A stretch of 64,000 nt of DNA from contig NZ_FOFZ01000007.1 of assembly GCF_900111075.1 (NCBI RefSeq), forward strand, positions 62,001-126,000. Direction: 5' to 3'. Position 1 is the first letter of the stretch. Each line of letters opens with the position of its first letter. The notes beneath the pieces were generated by a model. That model was not told where the DNA came from and ran no database searches. It worked only from the letters and a program-made list of their open reading frames with translations. A program made the translations under genes and the position numbers. Below, in pieces: positions 45,554 to 54,549 of the stretch. This stretch comes from Flavobacterium frigoris (lineage in GTDB: Bacteria > Bacteroidota > Bacteroidia > Flavobacteriales > Flavobacteriaceae).

Positions 45554-47188
45554 ATGATTACAGTTAACGATATTTCAGTACAGTTTGGTGGAACTACCCT
45601 TTTTAGCGATGTTTCTTTTGCTATTAATGAAAATGATAAGATTGCCCTTATGGGTAAAAATGGAGCAGGAAAGTCAACACTTCTTAAAATTATTGCTGGG
45701 CAAAGCAAACCGTCAACAGGGAATATCTCTGCACCAAAAGAGGCTGTAGTAGCTTATTTGCCTCAGCATTTGTTGACTACTGATGGGGCTACGGTTATTG
45801 AAGAAACTTCTAAAGCATTTGGCGAAATTTTCGGCATGAAAGCGGAGATAGATGAAATCAACGAGCAATTGACGATTCGTACGGATTATGAAAGTGATGC
45901 GTACATGAAGTTGATTGAGCGCGTTTCTGATTTAAGTGAGAAATTCTACGCAATTGAAGAAGTAAATTATGAAGCTGAAATAGAGAAAATATTAATAGGA
46001 TTGGGTTTTGTTCGTGAAGATTTTACAAGACAAACTTCTGAATTTTCTGGAGGATGGAGAATGCGAATTGAGTTGGCTAAAATACTTTTGCAAAAACCAG
46101 ATTTGATTTTGCTCGATGAGCCTACCAATCATATGGATATTGAAAGTATTCAATGGTTAGAGGATTTCTTGATTAATTCGGCCAAAGCGGTGGTGGTGAT
46201 TTCACATGACAGGGCCTTTGTTGATAATATTACGAATCGTACCATAGAAGTAACTATGGGGCGTATTTATGATTATAAAGCCAAGTATTCTCATTATTTA
46301 GAATTGCGTAAAGACCGTCGTATGCATCAGCAAAAAGCTTACGATGAACAACAACGTATGATTGCGGATAATAGAACTTTTATTGACCGTTTTAAAGGGA
46401 CTTTTTCTAAAACGGATGCCGTTCAATCGCGTGTTAAAATGTTAGAGAAGCTGGTTATCGTACAAGTGGATGAAGTAGATACTTCGGCATTGAAATTAAA
46501 ATTTCCTGCAGCGGTTCGTTCTGGACAGTACCCAGTAATTGTAAAAGATTTGTCAAAAGCATATGGAGACCATGTAGTTTTCAAGGATGCGAATATTGTT
46601 ATTGAAAGAGGAGAGAAGGTTGCTTTCGTTGGAAAAAATGGTGAAGGTAAGTCAACCATGATTAAAGCCATCATGAAAGAAATTGGTATTGATGCAGGAA
46701 GTCTAGAGATTGGTCATAATGCGCAAATTGGTTATTTCGCTCAAAATCAAGCGTCTTTATTAAATGAAAATGCTACTATTTTTGAAACCATTGATGATAT
46801 TGCAGTAGGAGATGTTAGAACTAAAATAAAGGATATCTTAGGCGCTTTCATGTTTCATGGAGATGATGTGACTAAAAAAGTAAAAGTCCTTTCTGGTGGA
46901 GAGAAAACGCGTTTGGCAATGATAAAACTATTGTTGGAACCAGTTAACTTGTTGATTCTGGATGAACCTTCAAATCACTTGGATATGAAGACTAAAGACA
47001 TCATTAAAGATGCGCTACGTGATTTTGACGGGACTTTGATCTTGGTTTCTCACGACAGGGATTTCCTTGACGGATTAGCGACAAAGGTTTTTGAATTTGG
47101 AAATAAAAGAGTAGTAGAGCATTTTGAAGATATTACAGGTTTCTTAGCACACAAGAAAATGGATAGTATGAAGGAAATCGAAAAATAA
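45554..47188 (+). CDS. ABC-F family ATP-binding protein
   Basis: A 544-residue soluble protein with two ABC domains and no membrane part. Domain 1: Walker A GKNGAGKST, signature FSGGWRMR, Walker B ILLDEPTNHMD. Domain 2: GKNGEGKST, LSGGEKTRLAM, LILDEPSNHLD. Between them lies the basic helical P-site linker (LRKDRRMHQQKAYDEQQRM). ABC-F proteins act on the ribosomal E site, in translation control or antibiotic protection; the length fits a housekeeping member, and resistance cannot be claimed. Confidence 0.93.
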   Translation: MITVNDISVQFGGTTLFSDVSFAINENDKIALMGKNGAGKSTLLKIIAGQSKPSTGNISAPKEAVVAYLPQHLLTTDGATVIEETSKAFGEIFGMKAEIDEINEQLTIRTDYESDAYMKLIERVSDLSEKFYAIEEVNYEAEIEKILIGLGFVREDFTRQTSEFSGGWRMRIELAKILLQKPDLILLDEPTNHMDIESIQWLEDFLINSAKAVVVISHDRAFVDNITNRTIEVTMGRIYDYKAKYSHYLELRKDRRMHQQKAYDEQQRMIADNRTFIDRFKGTFSKTDAVQSRVKMLEKLVIVQVDEVDTSALKLKFPAAVRSGQYPVIVKDLSKAYGDHVVFKDANIVIERGEKVAFVGKNGEGKSTMIKAIMKEIGIDAGSLEIGHNAQIGYFAQNQASLLNENATIFETIDDIAVGDVRTKIKDILGAFMFHGDDVTKKVKVLSGGEKTRLAMIKLLLEPVNLLILDEPSNHLDMKTKDIIKDALRDFDGTLILVSHDRDFLDGLATKVFEFGNKRVVEHFEDITGFLAHKKMDSMKEIEK

Positions 47189-47204
47189 TTTTTTATCTAA
47201 TTAT

Positions 47205-47239
47205 AAAAAAGGCATAAGTTGATTCTTGTGCCTTTTTTT
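47205..47239 (+). terminator. Terminator of the ABC-F gene
   Basis: AAAAAGGCATAAG pairs with CTTGTGCCTTTTT with one G-T pair. Confidence 0.85.
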
Positions 47240-47300
47240 GTTAAACTAGATATTAGTAAAAAAAGCGTTTGAACATACTAAATGATACAGCCGCTTTTTC

Positions 47301-47606
47301 TTAAAGCCTAATTCCAGGAGGAAGCAGTTCTTTGTAAATGGGGTTCTTTTTAAAGAATACCACGATTTTCGGAAGTATTGGAACTACTTTTAATTTTCGT
47401 TCAATGGCAATTGCCATTATTTCAGAAAGTAACTGAGCTACAAATTCTTCATTTTCAAATTGATCTGGTGTATTTATTTTTGTCAAAAATATTTTTTTTT
47501 CTTGAAAAGAATATTCAACTGAAACTAACCCTTCTTCTACTGTAGTTTCAAATTGTCTTGCGAAAGTATTGTCTTTGATTTCCATGATGATATTAGATTG
47601 TTCCAT
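47301..47606 (-). CDS. YjdJ-type GNAT N-acetyltransferase-like protein
   Basis: A 101-residue protein whose C-terminal half, FVAQLLSEIMAIAIERKLKV then VPILPKIVVFFKKNPIYKEL, matches the short YjdJ/Acetyltransf_CG family (variant GNAT fold with coenzyme A binding). The normal Gly-rich CoA loop is not clear: the stretch before it has EFVAQLLSEI in place of RGRGIAxxL, so it may not bind CoA normally. Substrates of the family are unknown. Met8 (47585) is another possible start. Confidence 0.7.
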   Translation of the reverse strand: MEQSNIIMEIKDNTFARQFETTVEEGLVSVEYSFQEKKIFLTKINTPDQFENEEFVAQLLSEIMAIAIERKLKVVPILPKIVVFFKKNPIYKELLPPGIRL

Positions 47607-48391
47607 ATTGTTTGTTTAAGTATTTATGACCTGGGTAATGTTTATCCAAGTTTTATTATTGAGGATTTATTGGTATTTTAACCAATAAATTTTTTAGATT
47701 TAGTGTTGTTTTTATTTCAAATTAATAAAAACCAACCGCTTTCTTGATTGCTTCTGGCTATCAAAACTTGGTTATTTAATGCTAATGACCCTAAGTAAAA
47801 AAAAACAGATAAACGCCGTTTTATAGTGAAGTGTACCTTATGTATTGTGGTAGTGTTGTTTTCTAAAATTAAAAAAATTAAAAAAAGTTTGTCAATGAAC
47901 CAATATTATATTTATAGTGTTATGTTTTTTTTATAAAAAAACCTTTACAAAGGTATCGCTTTGCTTCTCAGTATCAAATTATTTTAACTTATAACTTAAT
48001 GTTAACTTACTCTTTGTCAGTAAACATAGATCCTTACAGTGTTTTTGTAAGTTAATTTTGGCTCGTATTAATTTCGCAGTGTTCTACTCTTGTTAGGGTA
48101 CTTATGGCCTGAATCACTTATCCACTTTTAATACTTTATTACCGAATGGAGTTTTAATATTTTAAGATAAATTGGAAGGGAATGGCATAAATATCCAAAG
48201 GAAAGGTAGCAATTGATCTTAGGTTATCCTAAAGCTGCTATGCCTTCAGTTTTAGATTTCTGAAGTGAATTAGTCATAATTTAATGCTAATATAAAGGAA
48301 GATTCGAAGTTGGTTTCAATAAAAAAATTAATTTTATAGGAAATTTGTAATAATTAGATGGCAATCTGTTGTAAAATTAGGGAACACAATT
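47607..48391. other. 785-bp gene-free region
   Basis: No open frame of note. A plus-strand terminator-like hairpin with no gene to serve lies at 47666-47695. A weakly similar pair of segments (47620-47682 and 48099-48164, both with TTATG-CCTG...TTATCCA...TTTTA) may be a decayed repeat. A stem with AGGTAGCA and TGCTATGCCT at about 48205-48246 could be structured RNA. The promoter of the hydrolase gene must lie near the end but was not identified. Confidence 0.5.
47666..47695 (+). terminator. Orphan plus-strand terminator
   Basis: TTTATTGGT (47666-47674) pairs perfectly with ACCAATAAA (47681-47689), followed by six T. No plus-strand gene precedes it since 47188, whose own terminator is at 47239. 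Confidence 0.7.
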
Positions 48392-49066
48392 ATGAGTAAA
48401 ATACCAGTTTATTTTATGCCGGGATTAGCGGCCAGTGCTGCAATTTTTGAGAGAATACAACTTCCTGAAGCTGATTTTGAAGTACATCTTTTAGAATGGG
48501 AGATTCCGCTGGCTAAAGAGTCTTTGGACGATTATGCCAAGAGAATTGCCAAAAAAATCAAACGTGAAAACCCGGTGTTAATCGGAGTTTCGTTTGGCGG
48601 TATTCTGGTTCAGGAAATGGCAAAACATATCAATACGAGAAAAGTAATCATCATCTCGAGTGTAAAAAGCAATTTGGAGTTCCCCCGAAGGATGAAAATC
48701 GCCAAGACCACTAAGGCTTACAAACTGATTCCGATGAGCTTGATATTAAATTTGGAGAACTTAGCCAAGTTTTCCTTTGGTACAAAGATCAATCATAGAT
48801 TAAAATTATATGAAAAATTCCTGTCAGTTCGTGATATCGGTTATTTAGAATGGGCAGTAGAGAAAGTAATTCTTTGGGATAGGACAGTCGTTGATGAAAG
48901 CGTAATCCATATTCATGGTGATATGGATGATGTTTTTCCAATAAAGTATATCAAAGAATGTACCGTAGTAGAGGGAGGAACCCATATCATGATTTTGAAT
49001 AAATACAGGTGGTTTAATGCTAATTTGGCAGCTGTTATTTTAGATACAAAGGCAACTGTGGATTGA
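48392..49066 (+). CDS. Alpha/beta hydrolase
   Basis: A 224-residue hydrolase: YFMPGLAASAAIFERI (oxyanion region), nucleophile Ser in IGVSFGGIL, Asp in HGDMDDVFPI and His in GGTHIMIL complete the triad. No signal peptide, so cytoplasmic. The substrate is not predictable. It is followed at 19 bp by the transglycosylase gene, so the three genes up to TauE/SafE probably form an operon. Confidence 0.82.
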   Translation: MSKIPVYFMPGLAASAAIFERIQLPEADFEVHLLEWEIPLAKESLDDYAKRIAKKIKRENPVLIGVSFGGILVQEMAKHINTRKVIIISSVKSNLEFPRRMKIAKTTKAYKLIPMSLILNLENLAKFSFGTKINHRLKLYEKFLSVRDIGYLEWAVEKVILWDRTVVDESVIHIHGDMDDVFPIKYIKECTVVEGGTHIMILNKYRWFNANLAAVILDTKATVD

Positions 49067-49085
49067 TTGTTGCTGCCTGATATAC

Positions 49086-50003
49086 ATGCTAAAAACGAGA
49101 AAAATGAAAAGAATAGAAAGAATAAGTATCATCCTTACAATAGTTTTTGCAAGTGGTCTTTTGATTTTTGCGACTGCTTATGAACCCAAAGACAAAATAG
49201 ATAAAGATAAAGCTTATGTGTCTTCCTATTTTCCTGCCACGGCTAATTTTGCAGGAGAAGCGACACCGCTGAGAATTTCGGATGTCAAAGAACGCTTGGA
49301 TCGAGAGTTGGTCGTGAACATAAATCTTCATGCTTCCACTATTTTAGCAATAAAAAGAGCGAACCGAGCTTTCCCTGTTATTGAACCCATTCTTAAAGAA
49401 AACGGTATTCCTGATGATTTTAAGTATCTAGCAGTGATAGAAAGTGGTTTGGTCAATGCAGTATCTGGTGCCGGTGCGAGAGGAGTATGGCAATTTATGC
49501 CTGAAACAGCTAAGGAAAGAGGGATGGAAGTGAATGATATTGTTGATGAGCGCTACGATTTAGAAAAATCGACACAGGCAGCTTGTAGTTATTTTTTAAT
49601 TGCGAAAGCAAAATTTGGAACCTGGACATTAGCTGCTGCCTCATATAATGGAGGAATGGCTGGGGTGAATAGGCAAATGGATATTCAAAAAGAATCCAAT
49701 TACTATGATTTGCTGCTTACCGAGGAGACGTCTCGTTATGTATTCCGAATTTTAGCACTAAAGGAAATTATGAAAAATCCTGAAAAATATGGGTTCTCTT
49801 TGGCAGACGAAGAATTATATACGATATTGCCAACCAAAAAAATTGCCGTGGACAGTACCGTTTTGGACTTAGCCGATTTTGCCAAAGCACAGGGTATAAA
49901 CTATAAGATTTTGAAAATTCACAATCCTTGGCTGAGGGATAAAAAATTAGAAAATCCAACCAATAAAAAATATACAATCGAAATTCCATTAAGTGGATAT
50001 TAA
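49086..50003 (+). CDS. Lytic transglycosylase (SLT/MltD-like)
   Basis: A 305-residue exported protein: N-terminal membrane anchor or signal (about 10-30), then the SLT domain with catalytic Glu in AVIESGLVNAVS, GARGVWQFMPETAKERG and AAASYNGGMAGVNR. The C-terminal 60 residues (KIAVDSTVLDLADFAKAQGI) have a LysM-like or adaptor look but no clear repeat. It cuts the glycan between MurNAc and GlcNAc, making anhydro ends. ATG 49086 or 49104 are possible starts. Confidence 0.88.
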   Translation: MLKTRKMKRIERISIILTIVFASGLLIFATAYEPKDKIDKDKAYVSSYFPATANFAGEATPLRISDVKERLDRELVVNINLHASTILAIKRANRAFPVIEPILKENGIPDDFKYLAVIESGLVNAVSGAGARGVWQFMPETAKERGMEVNDIVDERYDLEKSTQAACSYFLIAKAKFGTWTLAAASYNGGMAGVNRQMDIQKESNYYDLLLTEETSRYVFRILALKEIMKNPEKYGFSLADEELYTILPTKKIAVDSTVLDLADFAKAQGINYKILKIHNPWLRDKKLENPTNKKYTIEIPLSGY

Positions 50004-50014
50004 TCTAAAACGAC

Positions 50015-50386
50015 ATGAAAATGACGATTCAAACTATAATTTTGTTAATGTGCATTGGTTTGACTGCTGGCGTTTTGAGTGGATTAATTGGAATAGGAGG
50101 AGGGATTATAATGGTTCCGCTTTTGTTGTTGATGGGATTTACACAAACACAGGCCCAGGGAACTAGTTTAGCTGCTTTATTGCCGCCAGTTACCTTGCTT
50201 GCCGTAATAAATTATCATAAAGCGGGATTTATAGATTGGCGCTTTGCCATCATAATTTCACTGGTGTTTGTGGTAGGCGGTTATTTCGGAAGTAAATTGG
50301 CTATTCATATTGATCAAAAAATATTAAAGAGAGTTTTTGCAGTTACTTTATTGGTTATTGGAGGATTTCTTCTCTTTGAAAAATGA
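50015..50386 (+). CDS. TauE/SafE family permease, half-length
   Basis: A 123-residue protein with about four membrane segments; GLIGIGGGIIMVPLLLLMGF is the family's first-half motif. TauE/SafE permeases usually have about 250 residues in two halves, so this matches one half and probably works as a dimer, as in half-length homologues. Family members carry sulfite, sulfoacetate or similar anions. It follows the transglycosylase after 11 bp and ends at a terminator. Confidence 0.82.
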   Translation: MKMTIQTIILLMCIGLTAGVLSGLIGIGGGIIMVPLLLLMGFTQTQAQGTSLAALLPPVTLLAVINYHKAGFIDWRFAIIISLVFVVGGYFGSKLAIHIDQKILKRVFAVTLLVIGGFLLFEK

Positions 50387-50438
50387 CGAAAGGAAAAGGT
50401 GGTAGAGTACCTTGCTTTTGGAGATTGTATAAAAAAAT

Positions 50439-50488
50439 GCAGCTTCGCAGTTACTATTTTTCAATAGACCTGCGAAGCTGCGTTTTTT
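50439..50488 (+). terminator. Terminator after the TauE/SafE gene
   Basis: GCAGCTTCGCAG (50439-50450) pairs with CTGCGAAGCTGC (50470-50481), followed by GTTTTTT. Confidence 0.9.
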
Positions 50489-50509
50489 ATCACAGAGATT
50501 AAGTATAAT

Positions 50510-50545
50510 AAAAAAGGGCAAAATGAAATCATTTGCCCTTTTTTA
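50510..50545 (-). terminator. Terminator of the TPR-like gene
   Basis: AAAAAGGGCAAA pairs with TTTGCCCTTTTT; an A-run at its left gives the T-run on the minus strand. Confidence 0.85.
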
Positions 50546-50547
50546 AA

Positions 50548-51063
50548 TTATATCTTTTTCATTTGACCTTTCATCATGGTAATCTGTTCTTTCAGCATAC
50601 CTTGTTTGTCTAGTCTTTTTGCTTCGTTAAGAAGGTTAGTGGCTTCTAGCTTTCTTCTTCTTGACATCGCAACTCCTGCCAGATTCAATTTGGCAACAGC
50701 CAAGTCCATATCCATAGACAATCCCAATTCGATTGCTTTTTTGAAATATTTCTCTGCTTGATTGATATTAGTTTGCGAAAGCATGATTCCATGTAGGTAA
50801 TTGAAGTACCCTTGTTGTTTTCTTACTAAAGCAGATTCTGGATTTTTAATGAATGACAACCATTTTTTTGCTCCTTCAAAATCTTGTTTTCTTAGTTTTA
50901 AGAATGCTAAAAGGATGAATTCATTTTTGAAATAAAGGAAAATCGGAATTGCAGTCAATAATATAAGGAAAATCCCATTGCCGATATTGTTTTCAGTAAA
51001 TTGCCAAATGCCAGTAATTACGAGAAGTCCGGCGATAATAAGTTTGATATTCTTGTGAAACAT
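50548..51063 (-). CDS. Membrane protein with TPR-like helices
   Basis: A 171-residue protein: two hydrophobic segments near the N-terminus (about 7-24 and 27-45) followed by helix pairs resembling tetratricopeptide repeats (RKQQGYFNYLHGIMLSQTNI, AEKYFKKAIELGLSMDMDLA, AKLNLAGVAMSRRRKLEATN). It may act as an inner-membrane scaffold; function unknown. It faces away from L34. Confidence 0.72.
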   Translation of the reverse strand: MFHKNIKLIIAGLLVITGIWQFTENNIGNGIFLILLTAIPIFLYFKNEFILLAFLKLRKQDFEGAKKWLSFIKNPESALVRKQQGYFNYLHGIMLSQTNINQAEKYFKKAIELGLSMDMDLAVAKLNLAGVAMSRRRKLEATNLLNEAKRLDKQGMLKEQITMMKGQMKKI

Positions 51064-51126
51064 AGTGAGTTTGTTTTATGAACGCAAATATAGTAAAATG
51101 AATTGAAAATATTTTTACAAAACTAC

Positions 51127-51156
51127 TTGTGAGAAAAAAAAGTCTTTGTATATTTG
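51127..51156 (+). promoter_or_regulatory. Promoter of rpmH
   Basis: TTG (51127-51129), a 19-bp spacer and TATATTTG (51149-51156), fitting the Bacteroidota consensus. The rpmH start is 71 bp downstream. Confidence 0.78.
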
Positions 51157-51227
51157 CACTCGGTTTTAGGGTAACAGATATTCAAAAACGGGAAGACATA
51201 TAAATAAGATTTTAAAGATACAAAGCA

Positions 51228-51389
51228 ATGAGCAAAAGAACGTTTCAACCATCGAAAAGAAAAAGAAGAAATAAGCACGGATTCATGGACAGAATGGAGA
51301 CTCCGAATGGAAGAAAAGTTCTTGCTAGAAGAAGAGCTAAAGGAAGACATAAATTGACTGTTTCTTGCGAACCAAGACACAAAAAATAA
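51228..51389 (+). CDS. rpmH: 50S ribosomal protein L34
   Basis: Fifty-three residues starting [19 protein letters not shown] and rich in Arg and Lys, the conserved L34. It is too short for many gene finders. It has its own promoter and terminator and is not linked to rnpA or dnaA here, unlike the common rpmH-rnpA arrangement. Confidence 0.97.
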   Translation: MSKRTFQPSKRKRRNKHGFMDRMETPNGRKVLARRRAKGRHKLTVSCEPRHKK

Positions 51390-51407
51390 TGTTTGTATAA
51401 ACATAAA

Positions 51408-51441
51408 TAAGGCGTTACTTTTTTTAGTATCGCCTTTTTTT
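51408..51441 (+). terminator. Terminator of rpmH
   Basis: AGGCG-T-TACT pairs with AGTA-T-CGCCT across a T-rich loop, with a T-run behind. Confidence 0.75.
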
Positions 51442-51545
51442 ATACCTAATCGTTAAAATTTAATGAAGGTTCGGGGTTAAGGTATTTAAGTTCAGTAACT
51501 TTAGCCTTTCTAAAAATAACTACACAACACAATAATTTCAATACA

Positions 51546-54398
51546 ATGCCAAAAGATACATCCATAAAATCAGTCTTAATTATAGGTTCAGGTCCTATTG
51601 TTATTGGTCAAGCATGTGAATTTGATTATGCAGGATCACAATCAGCTCGTTCTATCCGTGAGGAAGGAATTGAGGTTATCCTTATAAATTCGAATCCGGC
51701 TACGATTATGACCGACCCATCCATGGCCGATCATATTTATTTGAAACCCCTAACAACTAAGTCGATCATTGAAATTCTAAAAGCACATCCTCAAATCGAT
51801 GCTGTCTTACCTACTATGGGTGGACAAACGGCTTTGAACTTGTGTTTAGAAGCAGATGAAAAAGGAATTTGGCAGGATTTCGGAGTAAGAATGATAGGTG
51901 TTGATGTAAACGCTATTAATATTACTGAGGACAGAGAGCAGTTTAAACAATTGCTTAAGAAAATTGGAGTACCGTCTGCACCTGCAGAGATATGTACTTC
52001 TTACCTTAGAGGTAAAGAGATTGCACAGGAATTTGGTTTCCCGTTAGTGATTCGTCCTTCTTTTACTTTAGGAGGAACTGGAGCAGCTATTGTGTATAAA
52101 AAAGAAGATTTTGATGAACTTTTAACCAGAGGTTTAGAAGCATCACCCATTCATGAGGTGTTGATTGATAAAGCTTTAATGGGTTGGAAAGAATATGAGT
52201 TGGAGCTCTTGAGAGATAAAAACGACAATGTTGTAATTATCTGTTCGATCGAAAATATGGATCCTATGGGAATTCATACTGGAGATTCCATCACAGTGGC
52301 GCCAGCTATGACGTTATCTGATCCGACTTTCCAAAGAATGCGTGATTATGCAATTTTGATGATGCGTAGTATTGGTAATTTTGCAGGAGGTTGTAACGTG
52401 CAGTTTGCCGTTTCGCCTGATGAAAAAGAAGATATCGTAGCAATTGAAATTAACCCTCGTGTATCGCGTTCTTCTGCATTAGCGTCTAAAGCAACCGGTT
52501 ATCCTATTGCAAAGATTGCTACCAAATTAGCTTTGGGGTACAACTTAGATGAATTACAAAATCAAATTACCAAATCGACTTCGGCTTTATTCGAACCGAC
52601 TTTGGATTATGTAATTGTAAAAATACCACGTTGGAACTTTGATAAATTCGAAGGAGCTGATAGAACTTTAGGACTTCAAATGAAATCGGTTGGTGAAGTA
52701 ATGGGAATTGGACGTTCGTTCCAAGAAGCCTTGCATAAAGCCACGCAATCATTAGAAATAAAAAGAAATGGTCTAGGTGCTGACGGTAAGGGATATACAA
52801 ACTACGAACAAATTATCGAGAAACTGACTTTTGCAAGTTGGGATCGTGTTTTTGTGATTTATGATGCGATAGCCATGGGGATTCCTTTGAGTCGTATCCA
52901 TGAAATCACTAAAATTGATATGTGGTTCTTGAAACAATACGAAGAGCTTTATACCTTAGAGAAAGAGATTTCAACGTATAAAGTAGATACTTTGCCAAAA
53001 GAATTATTGCTAGAAGCGAAACAAAAAGGTTTTGCCGACAGACAAATTGCACACATGGTAGGTTGTCTTGAAAGTCAGGTACACGCTTTGAGAATGACCA
53101 TGAATGTCAATCGCATATTCAAATTAGTGGATACTTGTGCGGCAGAGTTCAAAGCAAAGACACCTTATTACTACTCGACTTTTGAAGCCGAAATTGAAAA
53201 GGCTGACGGAACACGTTATGTAGACAATGAAAGTATTGTTACTGATAAAAAGAAAATAATTGTTCTTGGGTCAGGCCCAAATAGAATTGGACAAGGAATC
53301 GAATTTGATTATTCTTGTGTACACGGAGTATTGGCTGCTCAAGAGTGTGGTTACGAAACTATCATGATCAACTGTAATCCAGAAACAGTTTCGACTGATT
53401 TTGATACAGCAGACAAGTTGTACTTCGAGCCAGTTTTCTGGGAGCATATCTACGATATTATCCAACATGAGAAACCAGAAGGAGTAATTGTACAGCTTGG
53501 TGGACAAACTGCTTTGAAATTAGCTGAAAAATTATCTAAATACGGAATAAAAATTATAGGAACCAGCTTTGATGCTTTGGATTTAGCCGAAGATAGAGGA
53601 CGTTTCTCTGAATTGCTAACGGAATTAGAAATTCCTTTCCCACAATTTGGAATTGCAGAAACAGCTGATGAAGCGTCTGCTTTAGCTGATGTATTAGACT
53701 TTCCATTATTGATTCGTCCTTCTTATGTGTTGGGTGGTCAGGGAATGAAAATTGTAATCAACAAGCAAGAACTGGAAGAACATGTTGTCAATTTATTGAA
53801 AACCATTCCAGGAAACAAATTGCTTTTAGACCACTATCTTGATGGTGCGATTGAAGCTGAGGCTGATGCGATTTGCGACGGAGAAAATGTGTACATCATA
53901 GGAATTATGGAGCACATTGAACCTTGCGGAGTGCACTCTGGAGATAGTAATGCAACTTTGCCACCGTTTAATTTGGGTGAATTTGTAATGCAACAAATAA
54001 AAGACCATACTAAGAAAATTGCACTAGGTTTAAGAACTGTAGGTTTAATCAATATACAGTTTGCGATAAAAGACGATATCGTTTATATTATCGAAGCTAA
54101 TCCTAGAGCATCTCGTACCGTTCCATTTATTGCAAAAGCCTACGGTGAACCTTATGTGAATTATGCGACTAAAGTTATGTTAGGCCACAATAAAGTAACG
54201 GATTTCAAATTCAACCCACAGTTGAAAGGATATGCCATCAAACAACCAGTTTTCTCTTTCAGTAAGTTCCATAATGTGAACAAAGCATTAGGACCAGAGA
54301 TGAAATCAACAGGAGAAAGTATCTTGTTTATTGATGACCTGAAAGACGATCAATTCTACGAATTGTACTCTCGAAGAAAAATGTATTTGAGCAAATAA
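51546..54398 (+). CDS. carB: Carbamoyl-phosphate synthase large subunit
   Basis: A 950-residue enzyme with two homologous halves, each an ATP-grasp domain: VLIIGSGPIVIGQACEFDYA and IIVLGSGPNRIGQGIEFDYS mark the starts, RPSFTLGGTGAAIV and RPSYVLGGQGMKIV the ATP loops. It makes carbamoyl phosphate for arginine and pyrimidines with CarA, which is not in this window. It ends GPEMKSTGES...YLSK, where E. coli CarB (about 1073 residues) continues with the allosteric MGS-like domain; that domain is absent here. Confidence 0.95.
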   Translation: MPKDTSIKSVLIIGSGPIVIGQACEFDYAGSQSARSIREEGIEVILINSNPATIMTDPSMADHIYLKPLTTKSIIEILKAHPQIDAVLPTMGGQTALNLCLEADEKGIWQDFGVRMIGVDVNAINITEDREQFKQLLKKIGVPSAPAEICTSYLRGKEIAQEFGFPLVIRPSFTLGGTGAAIVYKKEDFDELLTRGLEASPIHEVLIDKALMGWKEYELELLRDKNDNVVIICSIENMDPMGIHTGDSITVAPAMTLSDPTFQRMRDYAILMMRSIGNFAGGCNVQFAVSPDEKEDIVAIEINPRVSRSSALASKATGYPIAKIATKLALGYNLDELQNQITKSTSALFEPTLDYVIVKIPRWNFDKFEGADRTLGLQMKSVGEVMGIGRSFQEALHKATQSLEIKRNGLGADGKGYTNYEQIIEKLTFASWDRVFVIYDAIAMGIPLSRIHEITKIDMWFLKQYEELYTLEKEISTYKVDTLPKELLLEAKQKGFADRQIAHMVGCLESQVHALRMTMNVNRIFKLVDTCAAEFKAKTPYYYSTFEAEIEKADGTRYVDNESIVTDKKKIIVLGSGPNRIGQGIEFDYSCVHGVLAAQECGYETIMINCNPETVSTDFDTADKLYFEPVFWEHIYDIIQHEKPEGVIVQLGGQTALKLAEKLSKYGIKIIGTSFDALDLAEDRGRFSELLTELEIPFPQFGIAETADEASALADVLDFPLLIRPSYVLGGQGMKIVINKQELEEHVVNLLKTIPGNKLLLDHYLDGAIEAEADAICDGENVYIIGIMEHIEPCGVHSGDSNATLPPFNLGEFVMQQIKDHTKKIALGLRTVGLINIQFAIKDDIVYIIEANPRASRTVPFIAKAYGEPYVNYATKVMLGHNKVTDFKFNPQLKGYAIKQPVFSFSKFHNVNKALGPEMKSTGESILFIDDLKDDQFYELYSRRKMYLSK

Positions 54399-54416
54399 GC
54401 TTGAATTGAATATATT

Positions 54417-54446
54417 GAAAAGCCCCTTGATTGGGGCTTTTTTTAT
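54417..54446 (+). terminator. Terminator of carB
   Basis: AAAAGCCCC pairs with GGGGCTTTT, followed by TTTT. Confidence 0.9.
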
Positions 54447-54549
54447 AGAATGAATTTTGAAATATTTATACTTTTCAAAGGATTCATACTTATGCTGTCC
54501 ATAGTCTCCCGATTTTTCGCAGTGAGTTTTCAAATGGACTAGTCATAAG

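Noticed and set aside
45554..47188. Antibiotic-resistance ABC-F protein
   Set aside because: The sequence fits the general ABC-F family; nothing seen separates it from housekeeping members.
54306..54533. Minus-strand frame overlapping the carB end
   Set aside because: It crosses the carB terminator and has no family match; antisense shadow.
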